This document shows, one piece after another, positions 62,840 to 64,000 of a stretch of DNA of 64,000 nt. Where the stretch lies: contig NZ_PYGA01000002.1 of assembly GCF_003014485.1 (NCBI RefSeq), positions 248,001-312,000 of the forward strand, given 5' to 3'. Source of the stretch: Murinocardiopsis flavida (GTDB lineage Bacteria; Actinomycetota; Actinomycetes; Streptosporangiales; Streptosporangiaceae). How positions within the stretch are numbered: position 1 is the first letter of the stretch; the number at the start of each line of letters is the position of its first letter. A model generated the notes under the pieces. That model was given only the letters and a program-made list of their open reading frames with translations. It was not told the DNA's origin and ran no database searches. Position numbers and translations under genes: made by a program.

Positions 62840-63247
62840 TCAGCCGTTCTCCAGCACCGCCGGGGAGTCGACGCCGGCGTCGAGCGCGAGGACGCCCTTG
62901 TAGTAGTCGATCTTGTGGTGGATGGCGTCCTGTCGGGCGCGCAGCTCCGCGATCCGGTCCGCCAGCCGCTCCGCGTGCGCCTGGAGGACCTCCAGCCGCT
63001 CGGGGACGGTGTGGTCGCCCGCGCGCACCAGTTCGGCGAAGGCGCGCAACCGGGCTATGGGCATGTCGGTGTCGCGCAGGCAGCGGACCAGGTCGAGGAG
63101 TTCGACGTCGGAGGCGCGGTAGCGGCGGTGCCCGCTGGGCGCCCGTTCGACCTGGCTGAGCAGGCCCTCGCGCTCGTAGTAGCGCAGGGTGTCGTGGCTG
63201 AACCCGAACCGGTGCACGATCTCCGCGGGGGTGTAGTGGTCGCTCAT
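62840..63247 (-). CDS. MerR-family regulator
   Basis: 135 aa. Winged helix at residues 3-72 (YTPAEIVHRFGFSHDTLRYY, EREGLLSQVERAPSGHRRYR, DVELLDLVRCLRDTDMPI) and a C-terminal coiled coil (RLEVLQAHAERLADRIAELR). No Cys for metal sensing, so an organic or redox signal is likely. A perfect 18-bp operator lies upstream in a promoter with the long spacer typical of MerR control. Its partner gene might be the flavoprotein directly downstream (69 bp). Confidence 0.9.
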   Translation of the reverse strand: MSDHYTPAEIVHRFGFSHDTLRYYEREGLLSQVERAPSGHRRYRASDVELLDLVRCLRDTDMPIARLRAFAELVRAGDHTVPERLEVLQAHAERLADRIAELRARQDAIHHKIDYYKGVLALDAGVDSPAVLENG

Positions 63248-63263
63248 ACCCCCGAGCCTGCCC

Positions 63264-63281
63264 CCTGGAGTGCACTCCAGG
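63264..63281. promoter_or_regulatory. MerR operator
   Basis: CCTGGAGTGCACTCCAGG is a perfect 18-bp palindrome. On the minus strand it follows TTGACC (-35, 63285-63280) and precedes a -10-like CAGGCT after about 19 bp, the long-spacer layout of MerR-regulated promoters, just upstream of the MerR start. Confidence 0.75.
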
Positions 63282-63314
63282 TCAACCCCTGGCGGCGGGG
63301 GACCGCGGCGCGGC

Positions 63315-63929
63315 TCAGGCGCGGCGGCCGGAGATGGCGCCCACGACCGCGCCGGTGAGGTCGGCGACGACGGCGGCCTCGGGGACCTCGGGGTGCTCCA
63401 GCCACCACTCCCCCGCCGCCTGGACCATGCCGATGACCGCGTGCGCCACGATCTGGGCGCGCACCGGGTCGGCGACCTCCTCCTCGGCGGTGAGCATCTC
63501 GGCGAGCTCCTCGCCGAGGCGGCGCACCATCATGCCGACCTCGCCGCGCGTGCGGGGGTCCTCGGCGGTGGCGCGGTGCATCAGGAAGCGGTAGAGGGTG
63601 AGGTTGCGGCGGATCATGCCGAGGTAGGCGGCGACCGTGGCGTAGGCGCGGACGCGGAGGTCGGCGCCGCCGTGGAACTCGGTGCGGACCCGCTCCATGA
63701 GCGGGTCGACGTGGCGTGCGGCGAGCGCGCGGTACAGGCCGCTCTTGTCGCCGAAGTGGCGGTACAGGATGGGTTTGCTGATCCCGGCCTCGGCGGCGAT
63801 CGCCGACATCGACACTTCGGGGCCGTCGCGCTGGATCATGCGGTCGGCGGCGTCGAGGATGGCGCGGCGGCGCTCAGGGTCGCGGCCGCGGGCCGTGCGG
63901 GTGCCCGCGGGGGCGGGGTCGGTTGCCAC
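63315..63929 (-). CDS. TetR-family regulator
   Basis: 204 aa. Helix-turn-helix at about residues 35-60 (VSMSAIAAEAGISKPILYRH), preceded by ERRRAILDAADRMIQRDG. C-terminal ligand domain (YATVAAYLGMIRRNLTLYRF, GMVQAAGEWWLEHPE) resembles regulators of lipid or steroid metabolism in mycobacteria (TetR_C type). GTG 63929 is chosen because TAGCGT lies 9 nt upstream with no ribosome-binding site; TTG 63938 is possible. It is downstream of the gene at the window's end on the same strand. Confidence 0.88.
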   Translation of the reverse strand: MATDPAPAGTRTARGRDPERRRAILDAADRMIQRDGPEVSMSAIAAEAGISKPILYRHFGDKSGLYRALAARHVDPLMERVRTEFHGGADLRVRAYATVAAYLGMIRRNLTLYRFLMHRATAEDPRTRGEVGMMVRRLGEELAEMLTAEEEVADPVRAQIVAHAVIGMVQAAGEWWLEHPEVPEAAVVADLTGAVVGAISGRRA

Positions 63930-63959
63930 AGCATCCAACGCTAGCGCGCCAGGACCGGC

Positions 63960-64000
63960 TCAGACGATGGCGCGCAGCACCGGGATCCGGCGCAGGACGA
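63960..64000 (-). CDS. C-terminal end of an unidentified protein (partial)
   Basis: The last 13 codons of a minus-strand gene end at TGA (63962-63960) with visible residues LRRIPVLRAIV. Too short to assign. It would be upstream of the TetR gene, 30 bp away, perhaps in one operon. Confidence 0.4.
   Translation of the reverse strand, partial: VLRRIPVLRAIV

Overview
The window is 64 kb of very GC-rich actinobacterial chromosome. It has many GTG and TTG starts, dense genes on both strands, a PknB-type kinase, a GarA-like FHA protein, HrdB- and SigB-type sigma factors and F420-type oxidoreductase domains. Menaquinone genes of the classical isochorismate route (menF, menD, menC, menB, menE) are spread over 11.7-20 kb. 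Streptomyces uses the futalosine route, so this points to another actinomycete, plausibly Nocardiopsaceae; that placement is inference. I saw no rRNA or tRNA gene and no intact transposon.

Layout. 0-6 kb: a gene tail, a hypothetical protein, a two-repeat type I-E CRISPR remnant, a cyclase-family protein, an acyltransferase, and an FprA ferredoxin-NADP reductase behind a DtxR/IdeR iron box. A repeat-rich gap follows, with 39-bp inverted repeats and four 34-bp tandem units. 6-13 kb: a penicillin-binding protein with a 500-residue disordered repeat region, a DUF3040 protein, a glycosidase-like lipoprotein and menF. 13-20 kb: a DUF952-cupin fusion, an FMN reductase and the other men genes. 20-29 kb: a sigma-70 factor, small membrane proteins, GntR and TetR regulators, a two-component system and endonuclease V. 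29-39 kb: hydrolase, TPR, DUF1152 and Uma2 genes, then gcvP behind a glycine riboswitch, an FtsR-like MerR regulator, a SigB-type factor, a DUF151 nuclease and a GarA-like protein. This last group resembles the mycobacterial garA-gcvP neighbourhood. 39-50 kb: a nucleotidyltransferase fused to a dead phosphomannomutase, a CDP-alcohol transferase, a catalytically dead class-I amidotransferase, a flavohemoprotein, a small secreted protein between direct repeats, CstA with YbdD, and a DDN-hemerythrin fusion.

50.8-54.4 kb is the most notable region. A gene at 52617-53735 matches MccB, the ThiF/E1-like enzyme of microcin C biosynthesis, along its whole length. It overlaps by 4 bp a HIT-family gene; HIT hydrolases are a known type of immunity factor against peptide-nucleotide antibiotics. 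Just past a terminator, on the opposite strand, lies a seven-codon gene with a strong ribosome-binding site encoding MNGDGDN, a heptapeptide ending in Asn like MccA. I read this as a minimal microcin C-like peptide-nucleotide antibiotic locus. It sits next to a divergent XRE/DUF6879/66-residue-protein unit, and no exporter is visible.

54.5-64 kb: ThyX, a small DUF6131 membrane protein, a fused anthranilate synthase TrpEG behind a leader peptide with tandem Trp codons and an attenuator hairpin, a HelD-type helicase with a large inverted repeat in its promoter, a kinase-WD40 protein without its glycine loop, a flavoprotein, a MerR regulator with its operator, and a TetR regulator. Several genes have a -10 hexamer 6-9 nt before the start codon, which implies leaderless mRNAs.
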